From an uncultured Gammaproteobacteria bacterium (GTDB taxonomy: Bacteria > Pseudomonadota > Gammaproteobacteria > GCA-002705445 > GCA-002716945): DNA of 11,204 nucleotides. The stretch's first letter is position 1. Every line of letters starts with the position of its first letter. The position numbers and the translations under genes were made by a program. The stretch is from positions 1 through 11,204 of the forward strand of contig CAJWIW010000031.1 of assembly GCA_913041865.1 (NCBI GenBank), read 5' to 3'. The notes under the pieces are model-generated. The model was given only the letters and a program-made list of their open reading frames with translations, was not told where the DNA came from and searched no databases. Below are positions 1-6,953 of the stretch, piece by piece.

Positions 1-260
1 GAAACAGTAAAATTTGTCTCTCTGGCACTCTCGCCAGAATTTTTCATCAAAGGCAGTCCAAGTTTCTTGCACTTTTCTCTTGTAAGAGTCATGCATATTA
101 GCCCACGGCCATGTGAAGCCATGAAGTTAATGTCTTTTGGTTTTACAAATTCTGATGCAATTACAAGATCTCCTTCATTTTCACGATTTTCATCGTCCAT
201 TATAATCACCATCTTTCCTTTTTTAAGAGAATCTATAATTTCTTGTGTTGTATGTATCAT
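1..260 (-). CDS. ribB: 3,4-dihydroxy-2-butanone-4-phosphate synthase, N-terminal part (cut by window edge)
   Basis: Makes the four-carbon unit of riboflavin from ribulose 5-phosphate, releasing formate, in the cytoplasm with Mg2+. The 86 complete codons present contain the family's acidic active-site loop DDENRENEGDL (residues 22-32), followed by FMASHGRGLICMTLT (46-60), which includes the conserved Cys, and the start of the GESARETNFTVS region. This identification is firm. The ATG at 260 overlaps the TGA of ribE (ATGA, 4 nt), so translation is probably coupled; a GGA about ten bases upstream is only a weak ribosome binding site. The remainder lies beyond position 1, so the window cannot show whether this is stand-alone RibB or a RibBA fusion with a GTP cyclohydrolase II-like half, which is common at this place in the operon. 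No FMN riboswitch could be placed in front of it, because ribE directly precedes it. Confidence 0.95.
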   Translation of the reverse strand, partial: MIHTTQEIIDSLKKGKMVIIMDDENRENEGDLVIASEFVKPKDINFMASHGRGLICMTLTREKCKKLGLPLMKNSGESARETNFTV

Positions 261-835
261 TTTAGTTTTTCCAGATGCTTTGCGATATAGTCTACCTCAA
301 TATTCACATGAAATCCTTCTTTATAGTATTTCATGATAGTACTCTCGAATGTGTGTGGTATTATCATTATGCTGAGTCTATCGTTATCAATACTATTTAC
401 AGTAAGACTTACGCCATCTATGCATATTGACCCTTTTGTTACGATATATCTCTTAATATCACTAGGAATATCAATAATAAGTTCCCATGTTTTGTCTAAT
501 TGGGTAAATGAGTGTATGCTTCCTCGTCCATCAATATGTCCAGTAGTTATATGGCCACTCACAAACTTATTTAGAGTTAAAGGATACTCTATGTTGACTT
601 TATAATCTTTTTTAAAATATTTAAAGTTTGTTTTATTGATAGTCTCAGTCGAGATAAAGAAAAAGTAATTTGATTCTTTGATATTTTCTAGCGTTAAGCA
701 TGTTCCATTAACAGCTATGCTTGTCCCGATATCTAACTTACAAATTGGTTTAACAGAAAGGGCAAGAGATAATCCTCCCCTCTCTGAACTAATACTTGTG
801 ATAGTACCAAGGTTTTCGATAATTCCTGAAAACAT
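257..835 (-). CDS. ribE: riboflavin synthase, alpha chain
   Basis: Dismutates two 6,7-dimethyl-8-ribityllumazine molecules into riboflavin and a pyrimidinedione, the last step of the pathway. The 192-residue product, slightly shorter than the usual 200-215, shows the internal duplication of the family. Barrel one begins MFSGIIE, with the catalytic-region Phe2, and has AVNGTCLTL (41-49, Cys46). The linker VSGHITTGHIDG (92-103) leads into barrel two with GSICIDGVSLTVN (135-147) and a late PHTFEST motif. It ends in the typical NIEVDYIAKHLEKL tail. Its ATG shares one base with the ribD TAA (TAATG), and its TGA overlaps the ribB ATG by four bases, so it sits in a translationally coupled chain. A GGTAAG about five bases before the ATG may act as a weak ribosome binding site. 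Some gammaproteobacterial genomes call this gene ribC. Confidence 0.97.
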   Translation of the reverse strand: MFSGIIENLGTITSISSERGGLSLALSVKPICKLDIGTSIAVNGTCLTLENIKESNYFFFISTETINKTNFKYFKKDYKVNIEYPLTLNKFVSGHITTGHIDGRGSIHSFTQLDKTWELIIDIPSDIKRYIVTKGSICIDGVSLTVNSIDNDRLSIMIIPHTFESTIMKYYKEGFHVNIEVDYIAKHLEKLK

Positions 836-1917
836 TATCTTACCAGCCTTATTTTTAAATCATCTTTTATGGTTAGTATATCATGTACTTTAAAGTTTAT
901 CTTATCTGAGAGTTTTGTAATATTGTTAATACCTGAGAATGATTTTGATGAATGACCTAATAACTTAGGTGATACATACAAGATTAATTCATTTACAAGT
1001 CTTTTTTGTATTAAATTTGATATTAATGTAGGTCCAGATTCAACAAATACTTTATAGTGGCCTTTCTTTAATAATGACCTGAATGCTCGTTTGAGATATT
1101 GATTATCATTTGGTAATTGTATTGTCTCTACATTTTTACCAAAATTCTTTATTTCCCTAGATTGTGTGAAAAGGATTATTTTCCTGTTTGGTACATTAAA
1201 AATATTCAAATCCTTATAGAGATTCAACTGGTTATCAATAACTGCGAGATCTGGTTGTTTGCTAAGTTGTTTTAAATAGCATGGTTCCCTCACATTCAAT
1301 AGAGGATCATCTTTTATTATAGTTTTCACTGTAGACAGTATTACAGAGGACTTAGCACGCTCTCTCTGAACATCTAGCCTTGATTCAATTGATGTTATCC
1401 ATTTACTATGGCCGTTACCTAATGCTATTTTTCCATCTAGAGACATACCCACTTTTACAGTAATATGTGGCATTTTTTCTTGATGCATATGATAAAATTC
1501 TTTATTTAGTAATGTTGCTCTCTGTTTTAATATGCCAGTAGATACGCTTATACCTGCTCGTCTCAACTTAGTTATGCTTTTTTTGTTAACAAGAGGATTC
1601 GGATCATAATTGCCAATAACAACTCTTTTAATTTGATTTTTAATAATCAAGTCTACACAAGGTGGAGTTTTACCAAAGTGCGTACAAGGCTCTAAATTTA
1701 CATAAAGAGTTGATTTTTTTGCTTTAAGTCCTGCCTGTTTGATAGCAATAGCCTCAGCATGTGGAGAACCAGGTGATTTATGATATCCACTACCTACTAT
1801 TTTATTATTTTTAACAATGACTGCACCCACTTTAGGATTTGGGTATACCGTAAACTCACCTTTTTCAGCTAGTTTCAAAGTCATGTCTAAATAATATTTA
1901 TCTATTTCGCTAATCAT
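835..1917 (-). CDS. ribD: bifunctional diaminohydroxyphosphoribosylaminopyrimidine deaminase / 5-amino-6-(5-phosphoribosylamino)uracil reductase
   Basis: Carries out the second and third steps of riboflavin synthesis after GTP cyclohydrolase II: zinc-dependent deamination of the pyrimidine, then NADPH-dependent reduction of the ribose side chain. The N-terminal deaminase domain (about 1-145) has PNPKVGAVIV (26-35) and the zinc and catalytic set H53-A-E55 and PCTHFGKTPPC with C78 and C87. The reductase domain (about 150-360) has KVGMSLDGK (155-163), SKWIT (171-175), DDPLLNVR (203-210) and ESGPTL (293-298) before LYVSPKLLG. The domain content is complete at 360 residues. I start at the ATG at 1917, which overlaps the nrdR end by 8 nt. 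The frame stays open to a TTG at 1923, but that is a rarer codon and would add only two residues. Neither start has a clear Shine-Dalgarno sequence, so coupling to nrdR is likely. Confidence 0.95.
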   Translation of the reverse strand: MISEIDKYYLDMTLKLAEKGEFTVYPNPKVGAVIVKNNKIVGSGYHKSPGSPHAEAIAIKQAGLKAKKSTLYVNLEPCTHFGKTPPCVDLIIKNQIKRVVIGNYDPNPLVNKKSITKLRRAGISVSTGILKQRATLLNKEFYHMHQEKMPHITVKVGMSLDGKIALGNGHSKWITSIESRLDVQRERAKSSVILSTVKTIIKDDPLLNVREPCYLKQLSKQPDLAVIDNQLNLYKDLNIFNVPNRKIILFTQSREIKNFGKNVETIQLPNDNQYLKRAFRSLLKKGHYKVFVESGPTLISNLIQKRLVNELILYVSPKLLGHSSKSFSGINNITKLSDKINFKVHDILTIKDDLKIRLVR

Positions 1918-2410
1918 CTTCAAGAAGATTACTTTGTCTTTTTTTCATCTCTGGTGAAAGATTATTCTCAAGATTTTTTATAAGAGAACTAAACGATTCT
2001 GTATCATTAAAATTGAAATATACAGATGCAAATCTTATGTATGCGACATGATCCAATTTAAGAAGTTCGATCATTACAATTTTACCAATCTCATTAGATT
2101 TAATCTCTTTATCAGAGTGCTTTATGCATTGATTATAGATGCTTTCGAGTGCTCTATCGATATCAGACTGACTAGTATGTCTCTTTTCAAGTGCTAGCTG
2201 TAGTCCATTCTTTATTTTTTCTTTTGAAAATAATTCTGTTGACTGATCTGATTTGATAACTCTCGGATAAGATAACTCAGATGTTTCAAGAGTATTAAAT
2301 CTATTTTTACATCTATTACACTCTCTCCTACGTCTTATAGAATTGGATTCATTGTAAAGCCTTGAGTCAATGACACTTGTATTTGTATCACCACAAAAAG
2401 GGCAACGCAT
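1910..2410 (-). CDS. nrdR: transcriptional repressor NrdR (zinc ribbon plus ATP-cone)
   Basis: NrdR senses (d)ATP through an ATP-cone and represses ribonucleotide reductase genes by binding paired NrdR boxes. The N-terminal zinc ribbon uses C3, C6, C31 and C34 (MRCPFC ... ECNRC), with the characteristic Arg-rich IRRRRE just before the second Cys pair. The ATP-cone spans roughly residues 49-140 (PRVIK, then GLQLALEKR) and ends in VAYIRFASVYFNF, the family signature. At 166 residues it is somewhat longer than the usual 150 or so, owing to an acidic tail ending LLEDD that overlaps the start of ribD. The gene lies 8 nt downstream of glyA and leads into ribD, an order common in beta- and gammaproteobacteria. 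No clear ribosome binding site precedes the ATG, only AAAAGTT. I did not recognise NrdR boxes in the window, so its targets are presumably elsewhere. Confidence 0.96.
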   Translation of the reverse strand: MRCPFCGDTNTSVIDSRLYNESNSIRRRRECNRCKNRFNTLETSELSYPRVIKSDQSTELFSKEKIKNGLQLALEKRHTSQSDIDRALESIYNQCIKHSDKEIKSNEIGKIVMIELLKLDHVAYIRFASVYFNFNDTESFSSLIKNLENNLSPEMKKRQSNLLEDD

Positions 2411-2418
2411 AACTTTTG

Positions 2419-3690
2419 TTAAGCTACAGCTTTTTTGTTAGAGGAATATACAGGAAATTGTGATGTTAAGTTAACAACTTTTTCTCTTACAGATTTAATA
2501 TTAGCTTCATTTTCAATATCATCTAGAACATCACAGATTAAGTTTCCTAACAACTTAGTTTCAGTCTCTTTAAAGCCCCTAGTTGTTATAGCAGCAGTTC
2601 CTAGTCTTATTCCAGATGTAACAAATGGGCTTTGTGGATCATTAGGAACAGAATTCTTATTAACAGTAATATTAGCGCTATGTAAGGCTGCATCAGCAGC
2701 TTTTCCAGTCAAACCTTGTTTTACGAGACTGACCAGCATAAGATGATTCTTTGTACCGCCAGAAACAATGTCGTAACCTCTATCTATTAAAGTTGATGCT
2801 AAGATATTTGCATTAGTTATCACTTGTTGCATATAAGTCTTAAATTCAGGCTCTAGAGCTTCTTTGAAAGCAACAGCTTTAGCAGCAATTACATGCATTA
2901 AAGGTCCACCTTGTGTGCCTGGAAAAACTAATGAGTTGAATTTTTTTTCTAAATCTGGATTAGATTTACAAATAATAATTCCACCACGAGGTCCTCTCAA
3001 CGTTTTGTGTGTCGTTGATGTTACAACGTCTGCAAAAGGTACAGGAGACGGATATACTCCACCAGCGACAAGACCTGAAACATGTGCCATATCAACTAAG
3101 AAGTATGCCCCTACCTTTTTTGCAATTTCAGACATTCTTTCCCAGTCTACAACTTGCGAGTAAGCTGAAAAACCACCAATCAGCATTTTTGGTTTGTTTT
3201 CTATAGCAAGTTTTTCAATTTGATCGTAATCAAGAAGGCCATTGTCATCTATACCGTACTGAACGGCATTAAAAAGTTTACCGGAAAAATTAACTTTTGA
3301 ACCATGTGTCAAATGACCACCTGCATCTAGGCTCATACCAAGTATAGTATCTCCTGGATTCAATAATGCGAGATATACAGCTGCATTTGCTTGTGAACCA
3401 GAGTGAGGTTGTACATTCGCATAATCACATTTATATAATTCTTTCAGTCTATCTATTGCAAGTTGCTCAGCAACATCAACATTTTCGCAACCACCATAAT
3501 ACCTTTTGGCAGGATATCCCTCTGCATATTTGTTTGTTAAAACAGAACCTTGCGCCTCTAGGACTCTTGGGCTAGCATAATTCTCAGATGCTATTAATTC
3601 AACATGCTCTTCCTGTCTTTTAATTTCCTTTTTTATTGCCTCATTTAATTCATCGTCAAAGCCAGCAATTTTTGTATCCAAATTAAACAT
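2419..3690 (-). CDS. glyA: serine hydroxymethyltransferase
   Basis: A PLP enzyme that interconverts serine plus tetrahydrofolate with glycine plus 5,10-methylene-tetrahydrofolate, feeding purine, thymidylate and methionine synthesis. The product has 423 residues, close to the 417 of E. coli GlyA. Visible signatures are VELIASENYAS (30-40), NKYAEGYPAKRYYGG (53-67), HSGSQANAAVY (96-106), the aspartate in VDMAHVSGLV (199-208), and the cofactor lysine K229 in TSTTHKTLRGPRGG (225-237), which has the E. coli number. The ATG at 3690 is chosen because AGGAG sits six bases before it and the alignment then needs no extension; the frame is also open from a GTG at 3708. It heads the glyA-nrdR-ribD-ribE-ribB run and has its own candidate promoter in the gap after soxB. 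No glycine riboswitch fits in the short leader. Confidence 0.98.
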   Translation of the reverse strand: MFNLDTKIAGFDDELNEAIKKEIKRQEEHVELIASENYASPRVLEAQGSVLTNKYAEGYPAKRYYGGCENVDVAEQLAIDRLKELYKCDYANVQPHSGSQANAAVYLALLNPGDTILGMSLDAGGHLTHGSKVNFSGKLFNAVQYGIDDNGLLDYDQIEKLAIENKPKMLIGGFSAYSQVVDWERMSEIAKKVGAYFLVDMAHVSGLVAGGVYPSPVPFADVVTSTTHKTLRGPRGGIIICKSNPDLEKKFNSLVFPGTQGGPLMHVIAAKAVAFKEALEPEFKTYMQQVITNANILASTLIDRGYDIVSGGTKNHLMLVSLVKQGLTGKAADAALHSANITVNKNSVPNDPQSPFVTSGIRLGTAAITTRGFKETETKLLGNLICDVLDDIENEANIKSVREKVVNLTSQFPVYSSNKKAVA

Positions 3691-3696
3691 ATATTT

Positions 3697-3701
3697 CTCC
3701 T
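3697..3701 (-). promoter_or_regulatory. Shine-Dalgarno sequence of glyA
   Basis: On the minus strand AGGAG lies six bases before the ATG at 3690. It is the only strong ribosome binding site I see in the window. It decides the glyA start: the in-frame GTG at 3708 would place this site inside the coding region and would have no such element of its own. Confidence 0.85.
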
Positions 3702-3723
3702 GATTCACTCGATAGAAAACTAA

Positions 3724-3752
3724 ATATTAACACTTAAAAAAAAATTTGTAAC
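3724..3752 (-). promoter_or_regulatory. candidate sigma70 promoter for glyA-nrdR-rib
   Basis: On the minus strand, GTTACA (3747-3752, 4 of 6 to TTGACA) and TAATAT (3724-3729, 4 of 6 to TATAAT) are 17 bases apart, the ideal spacing. The spacer holds a run of nine T. Initiation near 3717 would give a leader of about 27 nt before the glyA ATG. The gap is the only intergenic interval longer than 12 bp in the window, which favours a promoter here. AT-rich DNA yields such matches by chance, so this stays tentative. Confidence 0.4.
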
Positions 3753-5473
3753 TATGTTTCTATGCCAATATTGTCAGATTCACCCTTAATTTTTGGCTGT
3801 TTTAATGAATCTTCTTCATAGATTTTTATGTTTTGCAAATATTCTCTCGTTATCTCCCAAATAGGCTTACCCTCTTCAATTTGGTTGACACTTGCCCATC
3901 CAGAAACCATATATTTTTTGTGGGACTCGATAAGATTATCATTTTTATCACGGAGATTGCTTATTCTACGCCCAATTTTATTTTTAGGTGTGATCGTATA
4001 TGATAAACCTGTAGTTCTAACCATATCTCCACCTTGTTGCATGTATGGATCTGGATTGAATATATTATCAGCGACGTCCTCAAGAATGTTTTTGATTGTT
4101 TCACCTGTAAATTCTCTTCTGTATGTGTTTGGATATGTGATTGCAGTCTGACTGTATATATCGTTCATAGTTACTTGATCGTTTGCAAGAACACTCGGGC
4201 CCCATCTAAAACCAGGAGAAAGTGAAATATCACTCCCAATAACGTTGACCATAGATTCACAAATTAATTGATCAAATGATCCATTAAAAGTTCCTCGTCG
4301 ATACAAATCCATATTAGACATACCTATTACCTCATTAAGCTCCCTGTTATACGGCCGATAAACTTTATCAATATGATCATTCATTATTTTCGAAGGATTA
4401 ATAAAATCTGACAAGATAGGTAAAAGTTTATACTTATACTCAAAACCATCACTTCTAACATTTAAATCCAAAACAGAAACAAATTTACCATTGCAACCTG
4501 AATTAATTACAAGTGTTTTTGAATTAGAGTTTTCAATGATGACTGGAGATGGTAGAACATCATGAGTATGCCCACCAAGTATTACATCCAGGCCAGTGAC
4601 ATCTTTTGCTAACTTTTTGTCAACGTCGACCCCATTATGTGACAACAAAATAACTAAAGAGACATTTTCTGTAGATTTAATCTTGTTGACTAAATCCTGC
4701 AATTCATTTTGCTGTATTCCAAAAGTTAAGTTTGAAACAAAATACCTTGGATTGGCAATAGGTGTGTATGGGAAAGCTTGTCCAATTACTGCTACTCTTA
4801 CAGCATTAATTTCTCTTATGGTATATGGTTTATGAAAATAGTTACCGTCAAAAGATTCTACTTCGTCAAAGATGGCCTCCTCTGTAAGTTTTACATTATG
4901 TGCTATGAATTCACCTGAAAAATTACTTATGTTTTTTCGCAGTTGTTGTTCTCCATAAGTATATTCCCAGTGGCCTGTCATAATATCTACACCAAGAATA
5001 TTGGAAGCTTCCACCATATCATTACCTTTTTCAAACAAGGATACAGCACTTCCTTGCCACGCATCACCTCCATCTAATAGAAGAGAATTACCATTCGCTG
5101 AACTTCGTAGATTATCGATGACAGATTTTAAGTAAGCATAGCCGCCAAATTTACCATATTTTTTTGCTAACTTGTTATAATTCTTAGCAGTAAAGGCATA
5201 TTTCAATAACTCTGAATCTACAGAATAGTATTTGAGAAATTCATCGCCAACTATGTGAGGTGGTTGATTTTTATTAATACCAACACCAATATTATAGTTA
5301 GGCTCTCGGAAATAAACCGGTTTTAATTGACTATGAGTGTCAGTAATGTGAATCAATCTTAAATTACCAAAAGATGGGATTTCATAATTGATATCTTGTT
5401 GTGCAAGTGATGGCTTTATGAAGCCATAGGTGTAACCTATTACTAAAAGTTGTAAAAATTCTCTACGATCCAT
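3752..5473 (-). CDS. soxB: SoxB, periplasmic thiosulfohydrolase of the Sox sulfur-oxidising system
   Basis: SoxB is a dimanganese hydrolase that releases sulfate from the sulfonated cysteine arm of SoxY during thiosulfate oxidation. The 573-residue product starts MDRREFLQLL, a twin-arginine Tat signal (R3, R4) with a hydrophobic core and probable cleavage after SLA (about residue 24). Metallophosphoesterase-type metal motifs follow: D45-T-H47, GGDAWQG (135-141, D137), AHN (191-193), H279 in LSHNG, and GGHTHD (300-305). SoxB-specific signatures are KPVYFREPNYNIGVG (51-65), GHWEYTYG (167-174, where nucleotidases have GNHE), IGQAFPYTPIANPR (230-243), and TAITYPNTYRREFTG followed by FNPDPYMQQGGDMVR (443-486). 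The start is the ATG at 5473; the frame extends to a TTG at 5506, which would bury the signal peptide. It overlaps msrQ by 11 nt and no strong ribosome binding site is visible. No soxXYZACD gene is in the window, so its partner SoxYZ must be encoded elsewhere. Confidence 0.96.
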   Translation of the reverse strand: MDRREFLQLLVIGYTYGFIKPSLAQQDINYEIPSFGNLRLIHITDTHSQLKPVYFREPNYNIGVGINKNQPPHIVGDEFLKYYSVDSELLKYAFTAKNYNKLAKKYGKFGGYAYLKSVIDNLRSSANGNSLLLDGGDAWQGSAVSLFEKGNDMVEASNILGVDIMTGHWEYTYGEQQLRKNISNFSGEFIAHNVKLTEEAIFDEVESFDGNYFHKPYTIREINAVRVAVIGQAFPYTPIANPRYFVSNLTFGIQQNELQDLVNKIKSTENVSLVILLSHNGVDVDKKLAKDVTGLDVILGGHTHDVLPSPVIIENSNSKTLVINSGCNGKFVSVLDLNVRSDGFEYKYKLLPILSDFINPSKIMNDHIDKVYRPYNRELNEVIGMSNMDLYRRGTFNGSFDQLICESMVNVIGSDISLSPGFRWGPSVLANDQVTMNDIYSQTAITYPNTYRREFTGETIKNILEDVADNIFNPDPYMQQGGDMVRTTGLSYTITPKNKIGRRISNLRDKNDNLIESHKKYMVSGWASVNQIEEGKPIWEITREYLQNIKIYEEDSLKQPKIKGESDNIGIET

Positions 5474-6017
5474 GTTTCTGTATATTACTACTTTTAAATA
5501 GAACAAACAAAGATAATAATAGATAAAAATACATATAGATAAAATCAGCTTTTATTACTTGATAGTAGTGTATTAGCGATATGGCTAGAATTAAGTAGAT
5601 CAATTTATGAATAGATGACCAAAGTTTTCCTAATATAATTTTTGCTTTTGAGCTAGAAGAGAAAACAAGGGGTAGATATAGAACGAAGGCAAAATAACCT
5701 ACCTGTATGAAACTAAGACTAATCAAGTCATCTACCATATACTCTAAAATAAAGTTATTATCGATGTAATAAAATATCATGTGAGCGATTAGATAAAAAA
5801 AACTCGCTAAACCAAGTACTCTCCTATCTAATTTTTCCTTCAGAAGGATAATTCTAGAGCTTAATAAAGTAATAAATAAAAAAATAATTGAAATATGTCC
5901 AGAGATATTTATTAAATATGAAATTGGATTTACAATAGTGTCTAAGGTAAGAAAAAGTAATATTATTATAAATATTGGTAACTGAGCAAATAAAATTGTA
6001 ACAGATGTTTTAATCAT
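5463..6017 (-). CDS. msrQ: MsrQ (YedZ), haem-containing membrane subunit of the methionine sulfoxide reductase system
   Basis: MsrQ is an inner-membrane b-type cytochrome that passes electrons, chiefly from quinol, to periplasmic MsrP. The 184-residue product is very hydrophobic, with about six membrane segments (near 4-26, 33-55, 69-86, 103-121, 136-153 and 158-174). Family landmarks are NPISYLINISG (30-40), LDRRVLGL (63-70), the histidine in YLIAHM (H79), FIQVGY (103-108), LGKLWSSIHKLIYL (129-142, H137) and LIHYY (H150). H79, H137 and H150 match the conserved, putatively haem-binding histidines of E. coli MsrQ. It is shorter than the E. coli protein (211), mainly at the C terminus, but keeps these positions. 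It starts 3 nt after msrP ends, without a visible Shine-Dalgarno, and its last 11 nt overlap soxB, so translation of all three is probably linked. Confidence 0.9.
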   Translation of the reverse strand: MIKTSVTILFAQLPIFIIILLFLTLDTIVNPISYLINISGHISIIFLFITLLSSRIILLKEKLDRRVLGLASFFYLIAHMIFYYIDNNFILEYMVDDLISLSFIQVGYFAFVLYLPLVFSSSSKAKIILGKLWSSIHKLIYLILAISLIHYYQVIKADFIYMYFYLLLSLFVLFKSSNIQKHGS

Positions 6018-6020
6018 AGA

Positions 6021-6953
6021 TTAAAAGTATTTTTTTAAGTCCATATTTTTATACAGAAAACTCACATACTTAGCATAACCATTAAATATTTCAGTGTCTC
6101 TCTTCTTAAATTCACCAATTCTCCTCTCTCGTCGCTGGCTCCATCTTGGATGAGCGACATTAGGATTTACATTTGAGTAAAAACCATACTCATTAGGCGA
6201 TTGTTCATTCCATGATGTTTTAGGCTCATCCGATACTAGTGAAATTTTTACTATAGATTTTATACTTTTAAAACCATATTTCCATGGTACTACTAATCTT
6301 ACTGGAGACCCGTTTTGGTTGGGCAACACGCGACCATACAAGCCAACTGAAATTATTGTTAATGGGTTCATAGCTTCATCTAATCTTAACCCCTCACGAT
6401 ATGGCCAATTCAAGGTATTTCTTCTTTGACCTGGCAAATTGTCTCTGTCTAATATAGATTGAAAAGCAACAAATTTTGCTGAAGCTAGTGGTTTAGCTTT
6501 TTTAATTAGTTGATTTAATTCAAAACCTATCCAAGGTATAACCATAGACCAAGCCTCAACACATCTTAATCTATAGATTCTCTCTTCCAAGGAGAATTTT
6601 GTTATCAAATCCTCTGTGTCAATAGTTATTGGGTTTTCAACTAAACCATCAACTGTAAGTTTCCAGTTTTCAGTATTTAATTTATCTGCATTAATCAATG
6701 GATCTCTCTTTCCACTTCCTAATTCATAAAAATTATTATAAGAGGTAATTTGTTTAATCGTATTTGTTTGTTCATTAGTGCTATACTGCATATCTTTTTT
6801 AAATGATAAATAATTCTCTCCTTTTCCGAATAAATTAGATGTATTAAGCACAAAAGGTGCAGATAATATTCCTGCAATAATTTCTCTCCTTTTAGTAAAT
6901 AATCTTTGGTCAGTAACTTTATCTTCTCTATCTAAAATGTATTTTTTTTTCAT
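6021..6953 (-). CDS. msrP: MsrP (YedY), periplasmic molybdopterin protein-methionine-sulfoxide reductase catalytic subunit
   Basis: MsrP repairs oxidised methionines in envelope proteins with a mononuclear molybdenum cofactor. From the ATG at 6953 the product has 310 residues. The leader begins MKKKYILDRED, resembling the E. coli leader, and carries R22-R23 (TKRREIIAGIL), a Tat signal. The oxidoreductase domain shows WKLTVDGLVENP (97-108), LEERIYRLRCVEAWSMVIPW (122-141) with C131 as the expected molybdenum ligand, LNWPYREGLRLDEAMNPLT (181-199), PVRLVVPWKYGFKSIKSI (217-234) and NEYGFYSNVNPNVAHPRWSQ (254-273). These are diagnostic of YedY rather than of general sulfite oxidases. Two further in-frame ATGs at 6956 and 6965 are possible starts: 6956 forms an ATGA with the purL stop, while 6953 shares one base with it and has AGG three bases upstream. 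MsrQ follows directly, completing the pair. Confidence 0.95.
   Translation of the reverse strand: MKKKYILDREDKVTDQRLFTKRREIIAGILSAPFVLNTSNLFGKGENYLSFKKDMQYSTNEQTNTIKQITSYNNFYELGSGKRDPLINADKLNTENWKLTVDGLVENPITIDTEDLITKFSLEERIYRLRCVEAWSMVIPWIGFELNQLIKKAKPLASAKFVAFQSILDRDNLPGQRRNTLNWPYREGLRLDEAMNPLTIISVGLYGRVLPNQNGSPVRLVVPWKYGFKSIKSIVKISLVSDEPKTSWNEQSPNEYGFYSNVNPNVAHPRWSQRRERRIGEFKKRDTEIFNGYAKYVSFLYKNMDLKKYF

Noticed and set aside
2435..3206. Several + strand open frames across glyA
   Set aside because: They mirror highly conserved GlyA codons on the other strand and show no family motif or ribosome binding site.
3691..3708. GTG start of glyA six codons upstream
   Set aside because: It would put the clear AGGAG site inside the gene; the ATG at 3690 has correct spacing and gives E. 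coli numbering for the cofactor lysine.
3736..3744. Run of nine T on the minus strand after soxB as a terminator
   Set aside because: No GC-rich inverted repeat precedes it, so an intrinsic terminator is not supported; it falls in the candidate promoter spacer.
3752..5473. UshA-type 5'-nucleotidase instead of SoxB
   Set aside because: GHWEYTYG, VYFREPNYNIGVG and the IGQAFPYTPIANPR block are SoxB features, whereas nucleotidases carry GNHE and a different C-terminal half.
5474..5506. TTG start for soxB eleven codons upstream
   Set aside because: It would bury the Tat signal peptide behind extra residues and lengthen the overlap with msrQ.
6021..6953. Classical sulfite dehydrogenase (SorA/SoxC type) instead of MsrP
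   Set aside because: The RLRCVEAWSMVIPW and NEYGFYSNVNP blocks and the adjacent MsrQ mark the YedY branch; SoxC-like dimerisation regions are absent.
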